DNA of 64,000 nucleotides. It comes from Erythrobacteraceae bacterium CCH12-C2 (GTDB lineage: Bacteria; Pseudomonadota; Alphaproteobacteria; Sphingomonadales; Sphingomonadaceae). The position numbers were made by a program, and so were the translations under genes. The notes under the pieces were generated by a model. It was not told the origin of the DNA. It ran no database searches and worked only from the letters and a program-made list of their open reading frames with translations. This document shows positions 33,452-42,231 of the stretch, one piece after another (position 1 is the first letter of the stretch; every line of letters starts with the position of its first letter). The stretch spans positions 1 through 64,000 of the forward strand of contig LSKF01000002.1 of assembly GCA_001556995.1 (NCBI GenBank), read 5' to 3'.

Positions 33452-35125
33452 ATGCTGAGAAAGATCCTGGTTGCAGTTGTCGGGCTGGTCATCCTTGCCG
33501 GGGCCATCGGCTGGTTCAACCGCAATGCGATAATGACCGCGCTGCTGATGCTTCGGATCGAGGCGACCAAGGAACATGTCGATCCCCCTCGAGACATCGT
33601 ATGGGATCAGGGGCCAGCCACTGTCGACACGACCGTCTCGCAGCGGCCGCCCAACGTGGTGTTCATCCTGTTCGACGATTTCGGCTACAATGATCTCACC
33701 ACATTTGGCGGCGGCGTGGCGGGCGGCAGGGTGCCCACCCCGAACATCGACAAGTTCGCTGGTCAGGGCGCGATCTTCAATCAGGCCTATTCCGGCACAT
33801 CGACCTGCGCGCCGTCGCGGGCGATGCTAATGACTGGGCGCTATCCGACCCGCACGGGTTTCGAATTCACGCCGATCCCCGATGGCATGGCAAAGGCGCT
33901 ACCGATCTTCGCGGCAGGAATGGATCGCGGTGAGATGCCGCCGACCGTGTTCAATCCCGAGTTCGACGAAGAGAAGATGCCCTTCAAAAATCAGGGGCTC
34001 CGCGGCTCGGAAGTCACCATCGCGGAACTGCTCAAGACCAAGGGCTACCACACTGTCCACATCGGCAAGTGGCACCTTGGCGAGGCGGACGAGTTCAAGG
34101 CCAATGCGCAAGGCTTCGACGAGAGCCTGAACATGCACAATGGGATGTATCTCCCTGAAGACGATCCCAACGTCGTCAACGCCAAGCTCGATTTCGACCC
34201 GATCGACAAGTTCTTCTGGGCCAAGCTGCAATTCGCCGCGACCTTTAACGGGAGCAAGCCCTTCGAACCGGGCGGCTACATCACCGATTGGTGGACCGAC
34301 CAGTCACTCAAGGTCATCGAGGCCAACCGCAACCGGCCGTTCTTTCTCTACATGGCCCATTGGGGCGTGCACACGCCGCTTCAAGCGACACGGGAGGACT
34401 TTGAGGCGGTGGGCGACATAAGGCCTCACCGCCTGCGGGTATATGCCGCGATGGTGCGCGCGCTGGACCGCAGCGTCGGACGGATCATGGCGAAGCTCGA
34501 CGAGGAAGGCCTCGCCGATAACACCATCGTCGTGCTCAGCAGCGATAATGGCGGGGCGGGCTATGTCGGCTTACCCGACATCAATGCCCCCTATCGCGGC
34601 TGGAAGATCACGCTGTTCGAAGGCGGCATTCGCGTGCCGATGTTCGTGCGCTGGCCGAAAGCCATTACCCCCGGCACGCGGATCGACACCCCAGTTGCGC
34701 ATATCGATCTCCTGCCGACCCTCGCATCGGCTGCCGGCGTGCCGCTGCCCAAGGACAGAATCATCGACGGACGCAATATCCTCCCGCTCGCAACCGGGAC
34801 CGGCGCCTTCTCACGCCCCAATAATGCAATTTTCTGGCAATCGGGCGCCTATCAGGTGGTGCGGGCGGGCGACTGGAAGCTCCAGATCGATGGCACGCGC
34901 AAGAAGACATGGCTGTTCGACCTTGCTGCGGATCCCACTGAGCAGAACAACCTCGCCGCAAAGCAACCGGGCAAAGTCTCCGAACTCACGCAATTGCTGG
35001 CCGACCACCGCAAAGGCGCGGTGAAGCCGCTCTACCCCTTCAAGCTCGCCAGCCCGGTCTTGATCGACAAGACCGAAGGCCAGAAGGCCGTCCGCGGTGA
35101 CGAATACGTGATCTGGCCGAACTAG
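33452..35125 (+). CDS. type I sulfatase with N-terminal membrane anchor (paralogue 2)
   Basis: A 557-residue paralogue of the 24176-25849 sulfatase. It has a membrane helix (about 5-23), FILFDDFGYND (Asp75, Asp76), the formylglycine signature CAPSRAMLMTG at Cys119, GKWHLG, a YMAHWGVHTPL segment and SSDNGGAGYVG. The two paralogues align without gaps over the first 130 residues. The ATG at 33452 is preferred because GGGGAA precedes it; GTG 33449 and TTG 33440 are alternatives. It presumably hydrolyses a related but not identical sulfate ester, or the same ester at another position. A small GCCCG/CGGGC hairpin covers its stop codon. Confidence 0.92.
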   Translation: MLRKILVAVVGLVILAGAIGWFNRNAIMTALLMLRIEATKEHVDPPRDIVWDQGPATVDTTVSQRPPNVVFILFDDFGYNDLTTFGGGVAGGRVPTPNIDKFAGQGAIFNQAYSGTSTCAPSRAMLMTGRYPTRTGFEFTPIPDGMAKALPIFAAGMDRGEMPPTVFNPEFDEEKMPFKNQGLRGSEVTIAELLKTKGYHTVHIGKWHLGEADEFKANAQGFDESLNMHNGMYLPEDDPNVVNAKLDFDPIDKFFWAKLQFAATFNGSKPFEPGGYITDWWTDQSLKVIEANRNRPFFLYMAHWGVHTPLQATREDFEAVGDIRPHRLRVYAAMVRALDRSVGRIMAKLDEEGLADNTIVVLSSDNGGAGYVGLPDINAPYRGWKITLFEGGIRVPMFVRWPKAITPGTRIDTPVAHIDLLPTLASAAGVPLPKDRIIDGRNILPLATGTGAFSRPNNAIFWQSGAYQVVRAGDWKLQIDGTRKKTWLFDLAADPTEQNNLAAKQPGKVSELTQLLADHRKGAVKPLYPFKLASPVLIDKTEGQKAVRGDEYVIWPN

Positions 35126-35138
35126 CCCGAGAACGGGC
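35125..35138 (+). terminator. small hairpin at the sulfatase stop
   Basis: GCCCG-AGAA-CGGGC, a 5-bp stem with a 4-base loop at the end of the gene. Short and without a T-run, so only a possible terminator. Confidence 0.3.
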
Positions 35139-35270
35139 GGGCCGGAATGGGCCGATCGTCCGCAAGGCAGCTTGCCAAAACAGAGCTTTGACGAACCCCT
35201 TGTCTCTTCAGCATAGCCGTCCGCCCCGGCGACGCGGTGCGCATGCAATTCCCCCTTGCGAAACCGCGCA

Positions 35271-35285
35271 TAATATTTAACATTA
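35271..35285. promoter_or_regulatory. TAAT-N7-ATTA operator before the TonB-dependent receptor
   Basis: Exact TAATatttaacATTA, 53 bases before the ATG at 35339. Confidence 0.8.
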
Positions 35286-35338
35286 ATGCTTCGCAGTAGA
35301 GCGGGCCGGAACCCGACGCTGCCCGATGGAGGGGAAAC

Positions 35339-37990
35339 ATGGTCAAGGTAACTCGTCAGCGTCTCGCACAGCGGCGCAAGGTGGCGTTGTTCGCGGGTAC
35401 GGCGCTGCCGGTTCTGTTGCTGGGATTGGCCGCACCCGCATCGGCGCAGGATCAGGCTGATCCCGATCAGAGCGACCCGGCATCGGCCGCGCCGCGCGTG
35501 CCGACCATCGTGGTGACCGCAAACAAGCGCGAGGAGACGCTGCAGGACACACCGATCGCGGTCTCGGTGGTTCAAGCCGAGGAGATCGAACAGGCTGAGA
35601 TCCAGGACCTGCTTGACCTCCAGACGCTGGTTCCCTCGCTCGCCATCCGGCAGGGCCAGACTTCGGGTAATACCAATTTCTTCATCCGCGGCTTCGGCAA
35701 CGGCCAGAACGCGATCGGGCTCGAGCCGTCGGTCGGGGTGTTCATCGACGGGGTCTATCGCTCGCGCTCGGCTGCTTCGATCTCCGACCTGCCGAACCTT
35801 GAGCGGGTCGAGGTCCTGCGCGGCCCCCAATCGACCCTGTTCGGCAAGAACGCGTCGGTGGGCGTGATTTCGGTGACTACGCGCAAGCCGCAGTTCGAGC
35901 TGGGCGGCCATGTCGAAGCCAGCGTTGGCAACTATGGTCTGCACCGCTTGGAAGCGTATATTACAGGTCCGATTAACGATACGCTGGCGGTTGCCTTGGG
36001 TGGCAATGTCAACCTGCGTGACGGCTATGTCGAGGATCTCGGCACCGGAGGCGACTACAACGAACGCGACCGTTCGGGCATCCGCGGCGATATCCTGTGG
36101 GAGCCCTCGCTCGATGTCAGCTTCCGCCTGATCGCCGACTATGACGAGATCGACGAGAATTGCTGCATCCTTACCAATCTCGTCGAAGGCCCGACCGGCG
36201 CCAGCATCCGCGCGCTGGGCGGGCAATTCGTCTCGGAAGACCCGTTCTCGTACAACGTGTTCTACGATATCGTGCCGAGCAACCGGATCGAGAACTACGG
36301 CGTATCCCTTGAGGGCGATTTCGACTTCGACTTCGCGACGTTGACCAGCATCACTGCCTATCGCCGCAACGACGTCGAGTCCCAGTTCGATCCCGATGCG
36401 ACCAGCCTCCGATTGTTTGCAACAAACTCAGGCCAATCGGAAATCGAGACCTTCACGCAGGAAGTCCGGTTGCAATCCAACGGCGCGGGCAAGCTGTTGG
36501 ACTGGATGATCGGGGGCTTCTACTTCGATGAGCGGCTCCAGTCCGGCAACGACCTCTTCTATGGCGCGGACTACCGGCGCTATCTGGGCGCGCTGCTGGG
36601 CAACCCCACGCAGGTTGCCACATTCGAGGCCGCTGCCGGGGTGCCGGCCGGCACCTTTGCCGCACCCGGACAAGGCATTTCCGAGAGGAGCGAGCAGGAC
36701 AACACCGCCTGGTCGATCTTCGGCAATGTCGATTTGCATCTGACCGACCGTCTGACCGCCACTTTCGGGATCAGCCACACCGAAGATCGCAAGGACGTTT
36801 CAGTCACCGCGCTCAGCACCGATGCGCTGGCAGCGGTCAATCTCGACCAGCTCGGCTACAACACCACGCTCAGGAACCTGCTGGCTGCGCGCGGCGTGAA
36901 TTTGCAGAATCCGGCGTCGGTGGGGCCGTTCGTCGCAGCCAATCCGGGCATCTACGCGCAACTCCAGCAGCAGTCCCTGACGACCGCGCTTGGCACCGGC
37001 AACCCCTTCAATGCACTTCGTGCGCTGCAGTTCTTCCCACCCTTCGTCAATCTCCCCAACGCAGTGGAAGACGGACAATCGCGCGACAACAGCACCGACT
37101 TCACGATCCGCCTCGCTTATGAGCTGACTGACCAGATCAGCGTCTATGCGTCCTATGCGACGGGCTTCAAGGCGAGTTCGTGGAACCTGTCGCGGCAGAG
37201 CAGGCCGCCGGCCGCGATCCTCGTCCCCGGCAATCCGGTGGTCGATCCGGTCACCCGCCAGGTTGTCCGAGCGACGCCTGCCTCGCCTGTCACAAGCGCG
37301 GGCCTTTACTCGACAAATCTCCTGCCTGGGACACGCCTTGCCTCGCCCGAGGACGCCGAGGTCTATGAGTTGGGAATCAAGGGCACATTCGATAATTTCG
37401 CCTTCACTCTCACGGTGTTCGATCAGACACTGAAGAACTTCCAGACCACTGTCTTCACGCAGAACGGCTTCGTATTTGCCAACGCCGCCGAGCAATCGAC
37501 ATTTGGCGTGGAGGCCGACTTCCGCTGGAGCCCGCTCGACGGGCTGTTCTTGATCGGGGGCGCTACATTCCTCGACCCAGTCTATGACAGCTTCCCCAAT
37601 TTCGGGCCGGGCATCGACATCTCCGGGCAACAGCCGCAGGGCGTTGCCGAGACGCAGTTCACGCTCGGCTCGAACTACAATTTCACCATCGGCAACCTCG
37701 ACGCTTTCGTTCGGGCGGATTGGCAGTATATCGGCAATTCGCCGTTCCTCGATGATCCGAACGAGGCGGCCCGGCTGGTGGGCAGCGGCTTTTCGCGCGA
37801 GCAGAACCTCGTGAACATGTCGGTCGGGATCAGGACCTCCGGCGATTTTGCGATGTCCTTGTGGGCGCGCAACCTGCTCGACGATGAGCATATCGTTTTC
37901 GCCACGCCCGCCCTGGCACAGGCCGGCACGATCAACGGCGCGCCCAATCAGCCGCGCACGTACGGGGTGACGATCCGCAAGTCGTTCTAA
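35339..37990 (+). CDS. TonB-dependent outer-membrane receptor
   Basis: An 883-residue protein with a signal peptide cleaved after ASA (about residue 36). A plug domain starts with TIVVTANKREETLQDTPIAV. The conserved FIRGFGNGQNAIGLEPSVGVFIDGVY and LRGPQSTLFGKNA segments and a 22-strand-type barrel follow, ending in the terminal Phe (RTYGVTIRKSF). This is the sphingomonad catabolic type of TonB receptor, for compounds too large or hydrophobic for porins. It should bring the substrate of this locus across the outer membrane. GGAGGGGAA precedes the ATG. It is a single-gene unit with its own operator, convergent with the permease gene. Confidence 0.94.
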   Translation: MVKVTRQRLAQRRKVALFAGTALPVLLLGLAAPASAQDQADPDQSDPASAAPRVPTIVVTANKREETLQDTPIAVSVVQAEEIEQAEIQDLLDLQTLVPSLAIRQGQTSGNTNFFIRGFGNGQNAIGLEPSVGVFIDGVYRSRSAASISDLPNLERVEVLRGPQSTLFGKNASVGVISVTTRKPQFELGGHVEASVGNYGLHRLEAYITGPINDTLAVALGGNVNLRDGYVEDLGTGGDYNERDRSGIRGDILWEPSLDVSFRLIADYDEIDENCCILTNLVEGPTGASIRALGGQFVSEDPFSYNVFYDIVPSNRIENYGVSLEGDFDFDFATLTSITAYRRNDVESQFDPDATSLRLFATNSGQSEIETFTQEVRLQSNGAGKLLDWMIGGFYFDERLQSGNDLFYGADYRRYLGALLGNPTQVATFEAAAGVPAGTFAAPGQGISERSEQDNTAWSIFGNVDLHLTDRLTATFGISHTEDRKDVSVTALSTDALAAVNLDQLGYNTTLRNLLAARGVNLQNPASVGPFVAANPGIYAQLQQQSLTTALGTGNPFNALRALQFFPPFVNLPNAVEDGQSRDNSTDFTIRLAYELTDQISVYASYATGFKASSWNLSRQSRPPAAILVPGNPVVDPVTRQVVRATPASPVTSAGLYSTNLLPGTRLASPEDAEVYELGIKGTFDNFAFTLTVFDQTLKNFQTTVFTQNGFVFANAAEQSTFGVEADFRWSPLDGLFLIGGATFLDPVYDSFPNFGPGIDISGQQPQGVAETQFTLGSNYNFTIGNLDAFVRADWQYIGNSPFLDDPNEAARLVGSGFSREQNLVNMSVGIRTSGDFAMSLWARNLLDDEHIVFATPALAQAGTINGAPNQPRTYGVTIRKSF

Positions 37991-38026
37991 CCGCTACGCC
38001 GAAACCAACTCGGCTTCGACCTCGCG

Positions 38027-38058
38027 AAAACCTCAGGAGCCCAGCTTCCTGAGGTTTT
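38027..38058. terminator. bidirectional terminator between receptor and permease
   Basis: AAAACCTCAGGA (38027-38038) and TCCTGAGGTTTT (38047-38058) form a perfect 12-bp stem around an 8-base loop, with A-run and T-run on the outer ends. It can stop both convergent genes; the permease stop codon lies inside it. Confidence 0.85.
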
Positions 38059-39529
38059 CCTCGTGGGTGGCCCGATCGATCCGGTAGGTCGAGATGACCC
38101 CTATCATCGCGATCCAGAGCGCCAGCACGAGCGGCACGTAATAGGCCCCCATCCGCCAGACGGCATCGGCACTGACTTCCTCCGGCTTGGCACCTGGCGA
38201 GACGCCGGCGAGCGTCAGGATCGTCGTTGCAGCCATCACCCCGATGCCGCGCACGGCCTTGTCGATGAAGGTCTCGGCAGCAATGAAGACGCCTTCGGAT
38301 CGTCGGCCGGTCTGCAGTTCGCTGTCCTCCACCAGATCGGCGAGCATCGATGCGAACAGGATCTGGAAGCAGATGATCAGCCCGATATCGAGGATGTTGG
38401 TGATGGTCACGAACCAGAAGATGAAAGGCGTCCCGTTGGGCGGCAGCAGGTTGAGCAGCCGCAGAATGATCGGTACGGGCGCGCCGACGAAGGCTGCCAA
38501 CCCGACAAGGATGGCGCCGCGCTTCTTGCCCAGTTTGCGCGAGACGAAAGGTGCCAGAACCAGCCCGATGCCCGCAGCAACAAAGGTACCGATGAAGATC
38601 GCGCCTGTCTGGCGCTCGTCGAAGCCCCAGAAATAGGTGAGGAAATAGAGCGAAAGACCCGCGGCAAGCCCACCTGCGATGGCCGCCAGCGTCGCCGCGA
38701 TGAACAGCGAAAGGAAGGAGCGGTTGGAAAGCGTCTCGATCAGCTCGACGAAGATGAGCCCGATCGTCAGCCTGCGTGGCGGAGGAGCGGACTTCAGGTA
38801 GGGAATACGCGAATGGGTGCCGGCCGCGCTAACGATGACTGACAGCAGGATGGCCACCGCCCCCACCAGGCCGTAGACAGGGTAGGCATCGCGGTTGAAC
38901 CGCCCGTCGGAAATGGCGGCGGTCACGAACGTCGGGAACAAAACCGCGAACATCCAGACCGATATCGCGTTGCCTCCCACCCAGGCGAGAAAATACCTCA
39001 GGCTGTAGAGCGCTGTGCGCTCGTGATAGTCCGGCGTGAGTTCGGGCACGAGTGCACTGGCCGGGGTGCGGTAGAAGGTGATCGCGGTCCGCACGATCAC
39101 CGCCATCGTCATAAGGTACCAGAACAGCACTGTCTGGCTGGCGTTTGCGGGCGGGGTCCACAGGAAATAGAAGCTCGCCGCCAGCGGGATAGCCGAGGCA
39201 TAGAGAAACGGGTGGCGCCTGCCCCAGCGCGAATGCAGATTATCGGACCAATAGCCGACCACCGGATCGCTGATCGCATCGCAAACCAGCGAGATCAGGA
39301 TCGCCAATCCGACCAGCCGCGCATCGAGGCCGACAACCTGACTGTAGAAGATCAGCAGAAAGAAATCGAAAGCCGCCGCGGTTATTCCTGGACCGATCGC
39401 ACCAATCCCGAATGCGAGCTTGGTGGGCCTCGAAAGCGGCTGCTGAGCACCATCGCGCTTTGCAGGAAAAGTTGGTTGAGGTAGATGGGATGAGCACCCA
39501 GGTGCTGGGGTATCAGATTGATTGGACAC
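38033..39529 (-). CDS. MFS permease, glycoside-pentoside-hexuronide (MelB-like) type
   Basis: A roughly 498-residue inner-membrane permease with twelve predicted helices. The N-terminal region KLAFGIGAIGPGITAAAFDFFLLIFYSQVVGL, then DAISDPVVGYWSDNLHSRWGRRHPFLY, is typical of the cation-coupled GPH family, which in sphingomonads is common in catabolic loci. The GTG at 39529 is favoured by GAGGGG nine bases upstream; an ATG at 39553 or TTG at 39640 would add residues. It would take the product of periplasmic hydrolysis into the cytoplasm. The single operator at 39631-39645 lies between it and tetR and may control both. Confidence 0.88.
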   Translation of the reverse strand: MSNQSDTPAPGCSSHLPQPTFPAKRDGAQQPLSRPTKLAFGIGAIGPGITAAAFDFFLLIFYSQVVGLDARLVGLAILISLVCDAISDPVVGYWSDNLHSRWGRRHPFLYASAIPLAASFYFLWTPPANASQTVLFWYLMTMAVIVRTAITFYRTPASALVPELTPDYHERTALYSLRYFLAWVGGNAISVWMFAVLFPTFVTAAISDGRFNRDAYPVYGLVGAVAILLSVIVSAAGTHSRIPYLKSAPPPRRLTIGLIFVELIETLSNRSFLSLFIAATLAAIAGGLAAGLSLYFLTYFWGFDERQTGAIFIGTFVAAGIGLVLAPFVSRKLGKKRGAILVGLAAFVGAPVPIILRLLNLLPPNGTPFIFWFVTITNILDIGLIICFQILFASMLADLVEDSELQTGRRSEGVFIAAETFIDKAVRGIGVMAATTILTLAGVSPGAKPEEVSADAVWRMGAYYVPLVLALWIAMIGVISTYRIDRATHEENLRKLGS

Positions 39530-39630
39530 GCATTCGTTCCCCTCGCGGGCCATTTTGCGATTGCCAGCCGGACGCGCGATCTTCTTTCCTTGGCACTCAG
39601 TCGGAGAGTGTGGTATCCCATGGACTGCAT

Positions 39631-39645
39631 TAATGTGCAATATTA
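39631..39645. promoter_or_regulatory. TAAT-N7-ATTA operator shared by tetR and the permease
   Basis: Exact TAATgtgcaatATTA, only three bases before the tetR ATG at 39649 and 101 bases before the permease start. Binding here would block tetR expression directly. Confidence 0.82.
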
Positions 39646-39648
39646 GAC

Positions 39649-40281
39649 ATGAGACTTATGCGCCAACCGCCACCCCAAGACACCCGTACAGCTCTGCTCC
39701 AGTCCGCACAGCGTCTCATCGCCGAGCGAGGCTTCGCGACCGTCTCCGTTAAGGACATTACCAGCGCCGCTGGGGCGCGGAATCCGAGCGCGGTGCATTA
39801 CCACTTCGGCAATGTGGAAGAGCTATTCAAGGAGGTGTTCATCCACCGCTTCAGAGCGATCGAGCAGGAGCGCGCCCTACGTCTCGCCAAGGTCGATGAA
39901 GCGGATCCCGCGCGACGCGTCGTTGCACTGATGGCGGCGGCGATTGCTCCCTTCATGGAGACCTGCCTTGACGAGGAGGGACGGCTTTATGTCAGGTTCT
40001 GCCTCCAGTTCTCGTCCGACCCGCGCTTCAACTTGCTCGAATTGGTCACCGAATACGGCATGCCCAGCCTCATTTCGCTGCGCGCCCAGATGGTCAATTG
40101 TTTGCCGGATTTGCCCGAAGATGTTCTGAACAGGCGTCTTCGCCAGGCCTTTTCGATCTCTCTCGCGCAAGCAGCGGGCTATGCTAGTCAGTTGGAAGCG
40201 GGATTGCAGATCACAGCTGAATCCGCGGTCAGCGAAGCCTCCGTGACTCTGGCGAGCTATATCGCTGCACAAATCCAGTAA
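39649..40281 (+). CDS. TetR-family regulator of the catabolic locus
   Basis: A 210-residue regulator. The N-terminal helix-turn-helix (about 12-60) reads TRTALLQSAQRLIAERGFATVSVKDITSAAGARNPSAVHYHFGNVEELF in pieces typical of TetR proteins. The C-terminal two thirds is the helical ligand-binding and dimerisation domain. It is the only transcription factor in the locus, stands at its edge, and has the locus-wide inverted repeat directly before its start. It is therefore the probable reader of all eleven sites and autoregulated. A second ATG at 39658 is an alternative start. The inducer is presumably the substrate or a metabolite. Confidence 0.92.
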   Translation: MRLMRQPPPQDTRTALLQSAQRLIAERGFATVSVKDITSAAGARNPSAVHYHFGNVEELFKEVFIHRFRAIEQERALRLAKVDEADPARRVVALMAAAIAPFMETCLDEEGRLYVRFCLQFSSDPRFNLLELVTEYGMPSLISLRAQMVNCLPDLPEDVLNRRLRQAFSISLAQAAGYASQLEAGLQITAESAVSEASVTLASYIAAQIQ

Positions 40282-40928
40282 GCGCGGCAAGCACCTGAGT
40301 AGCGCTTGTCCGCTTGGCGGTTTTCAGCCCAGCGACTGAAGAGAGGCGTCCGGTTTTTGGCGAGAATCCTGCCGACAGACACCTTGCTGCGGAATGACCG
40401 CAAAGTCCCAAACTCGGACATCCAGGCCGATTGGAAGCCTAGTCCGCTTTCAGGCGATCGGTACGCGAGCTGCAATGTCCCACATGGGGGCGCAAAGCGG
40501 CCATCATGCCACCGTCTATCGATGTGCTTAGCTTAAATCTGGAAAGCCCTTTCATTTTGGATAGTCGCGAGAATTTTCAGGGCAAAATTTCTGGGAGCGA
40601 CCTCGAAGCCCCCCACGTCTTAGTGGAAATTCATCCCCCACGGGGCCGCCCAAGGAAAAAAGGATTCTTTTTTCTACCGCTTACCGGTCCCTTCGTAGCA
40701 CGGTAATCGGTTGCATGTGCCGCGCCGCACAAAGGAGCGTGTGCACTGCCAACGGATTAACCCGCTTTCCCACTGGGCACGCGGGCAGACTAAGCAGCGG
40801 GTAATCATCGCAGTTCTAATGAGGCGGGCGGGAACTCGTTGCGCTGCCCCAATTCCCCTCGAACCTACCCATGACCTACCCAGATTTTAATCTAGACCTT
40901 CATGCGCTGGGTAAGTCTTTGTAAAACA
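40282..40928. other. 650-bp gap without a supported gene
   Basis: Only short frames occur, such as one of 66 residues at 40506-40706 without a ribosome binding site or family pattern. I see no strong repeat or RNA structure. It marks the border between the catabolic locus and the core chromosome. Confidence 0.5.
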
Positions 40929-41005
40929 TGGCGCACCCGACAGGATTCGAACCTGTGACCTCTGCCTTCGGAGGGCAGCACTCTATCCAGCTGAGCTACG
41001 GGTGC
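40929..41005 (-). tRNA. tRNA-Arg, anticodon CCG
   Basis: The reverse strand gives GCACCCG ... CGGGTGC as acceptor stem, a G discriminator and encoded CCA. The D arm is AGCTCAGCTGGATAGAGT, the anticodon stem is CTGCC/GGCAG around CTCCGAA, and the T arm contains GGTTCGAATCC. All arms pair well. Confidence 0.96.
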
Positions 41006-41194
41006 ATCGGGCCGTGCTTTGCACGATCCGCAGCGCGCGCTTAGCAAGGCCGCGCCCGCTGCGCCAGATATTTGTGCTGGCCTTCGCGGCGCGCCCCACG
41101 GGCCCCGCCCGTCGCACCCCGCCCTTCGCGCCCCCCAATGTCGCCGGAGAAGCCGCTTAACCAATCGGCAAGGACGCAGGCCTAGGCTTCCCCC

Positions 41195-41608
41195 ATGGCA
41201 ACGCTTCCGCCCGAGACGATTCTTCCCCGCGATTGCGCCGATCACATCGGCGTGGAGTCGGATGATGCGCGGGCGATCGCTGAGGCCAATGCGGTGCTCA
41301 CGGAGGGATGGATCACGCTCCATGCGCAGGCGGCTCGCCTTGCCCTGCTCGCCCGGATCAATCCTGAGCCCGAGCGGGCGCAGGATGGTTTTGCCGCGCT
41401 GCTCTCGCTTGCACGGCCATGGCAGCGGACGCTGGTGGCGCAGGGCATCGACGACATCGCTGCGATGCTCGGCAGTGGTCTTGCCGCGCTAGCGACCCTG
41501 TCTGGCCGCGCACAGGACACGGCCGCTCCGGCTCTGGCGTTGTGGCGCGAATTCCATGCGGCGCGGGCCGCGCTCTTGGATGTCTTGAAAGCGGAATCGG
41601 TCAGCTAG
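41195..41608 (+). CDS. conserved helical protein of unknown function, 137 residues
   Basis: An Ala/Leu-rich, fully helical soluble protein (PETILPRDCADHIGVESDDA, then four or five amphipathic helices). I recognise no domain. The ATG at 41195 is used although no strong ribosome binding site precedes it. It lies between tRNA-Arg and mmcB, all in the conserved chromosome. Probably a lineage-specific protein of sphingomonads. Confidence 0.65.
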   Translation: MATLPPETILPRDCADHIGVESDDARAIAEANAVLTEGWITLHAQAARLALLARINPEPERAQDGFAALLSLARPWQRTLVAQGIDDIAAMLGSGLAALATLSGRAQDTAAPALALWREFHAARAALLDVLKAESVS

Positions 41609-41652
41609 GCGGTGACGCCAGCCAAACTGGCAATCTTGACTAAGTTCGCCTT

Positions 41653-42174
41653 ATGTTCCATCCATCGGGGATGGCCGATCATCGCCCTCTCACCTCGGAT
41701 ATGGCTGTCACCGGTGCGCCCACTGCGGCTGACGTCGCGCGCGGGATCGGGCGGCTTTTTGCCCGCAACGACATCTGGTGCCTACCAGAAGTGCCGCTGC
41801 GCAATGGCCGCCGCGCCGATCTGATGGGGATCGATGCGCGCGGACAGGTGGTGATTGTCGAAATCAAAGTCGCACGCGGCGATTTGCTGGGCGATGCGAA
41901 GTGGCCTGATTACCTCGATTTTTGCGACCGTTTCTATTGGGGCCTGCCGCCCGGCCTGGATCGCACTCCGCTCGAAAGCGAGGCCTTCCGCCCGGATACC
42001 TGCGGGCTGATCGTGGCGGATGGTTATGATGCCGAAATCCTGCGCCCCGCCGCGCTTGCCCCGCTGGCTGCGGCGCGCCGCAAGGCTGAGGTTGAGCGGC
42101 TGGCCCGGATCGCGATGCGGCGGCACACGGCGCTGATCGACCCGCTGTGCGCGGCGCTCGATACGCTGCCCTGA
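41653..42174 (+). CDS. mmcB: MmcB-family DNA repair protein
   Basis: About 173 residues. The MmcB domain reads TAADVARGIGRLFARND, LPEVPLRNGRRADLMGIDARGQVVIVEIKVARGDLLGDAKWPDYLDFCDRFYWG in pieces. The RADLMGID...EIK residues form the D...ExK core of a restriction-endonuclease-like fold. In Caulobacter this protein belongs to an SOS-controlled DNA damage response together with ImuABC. The first ATG is listed, but ATG 41671 or 41701 may be the true start, since family members usually begin close to the xxADVARG segment. No LexA box was identified by eye. Confidence 0.85.
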   Translation: MFHPSGMADHRPLTSDMAVTGAPTAADVARGIGRLFARNDIWCLPEVPLRNGRRADLMGIDARGQVVIVEIKVARGDLLGDAKWPDYLDFCDRFYWGLPPGLDRTPLESEAFRPDTCGLIVADGYDAEILRPAALAPLAAARRKAEVERLARIAMRRHTALIDPLCAALDTLP

Positions 42175-42231
42175 TTGCGCACGGCAATTCCGGCTGTCCC
42201 GGAGGCGCATTTTGCGTCATAGGCTGAAGCG

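Noticed and set aside
34811..36226. 471-codon open frame on the minus strand spanning a sulfatase end and the receptor start
   Set aside because: Overlaps two well-supported genes and has no recognisable domain.
36800..37891. 363-codon open frame antisense to the TonB receptor
   Set aside because: Composition of a shadow frame; the receptor barrel is certain.
40506..40706. 66-codon frame in the gap before tRNA-Arg
   Set aside because: No ribosome binding site, no conserved pattern and atypical composition.
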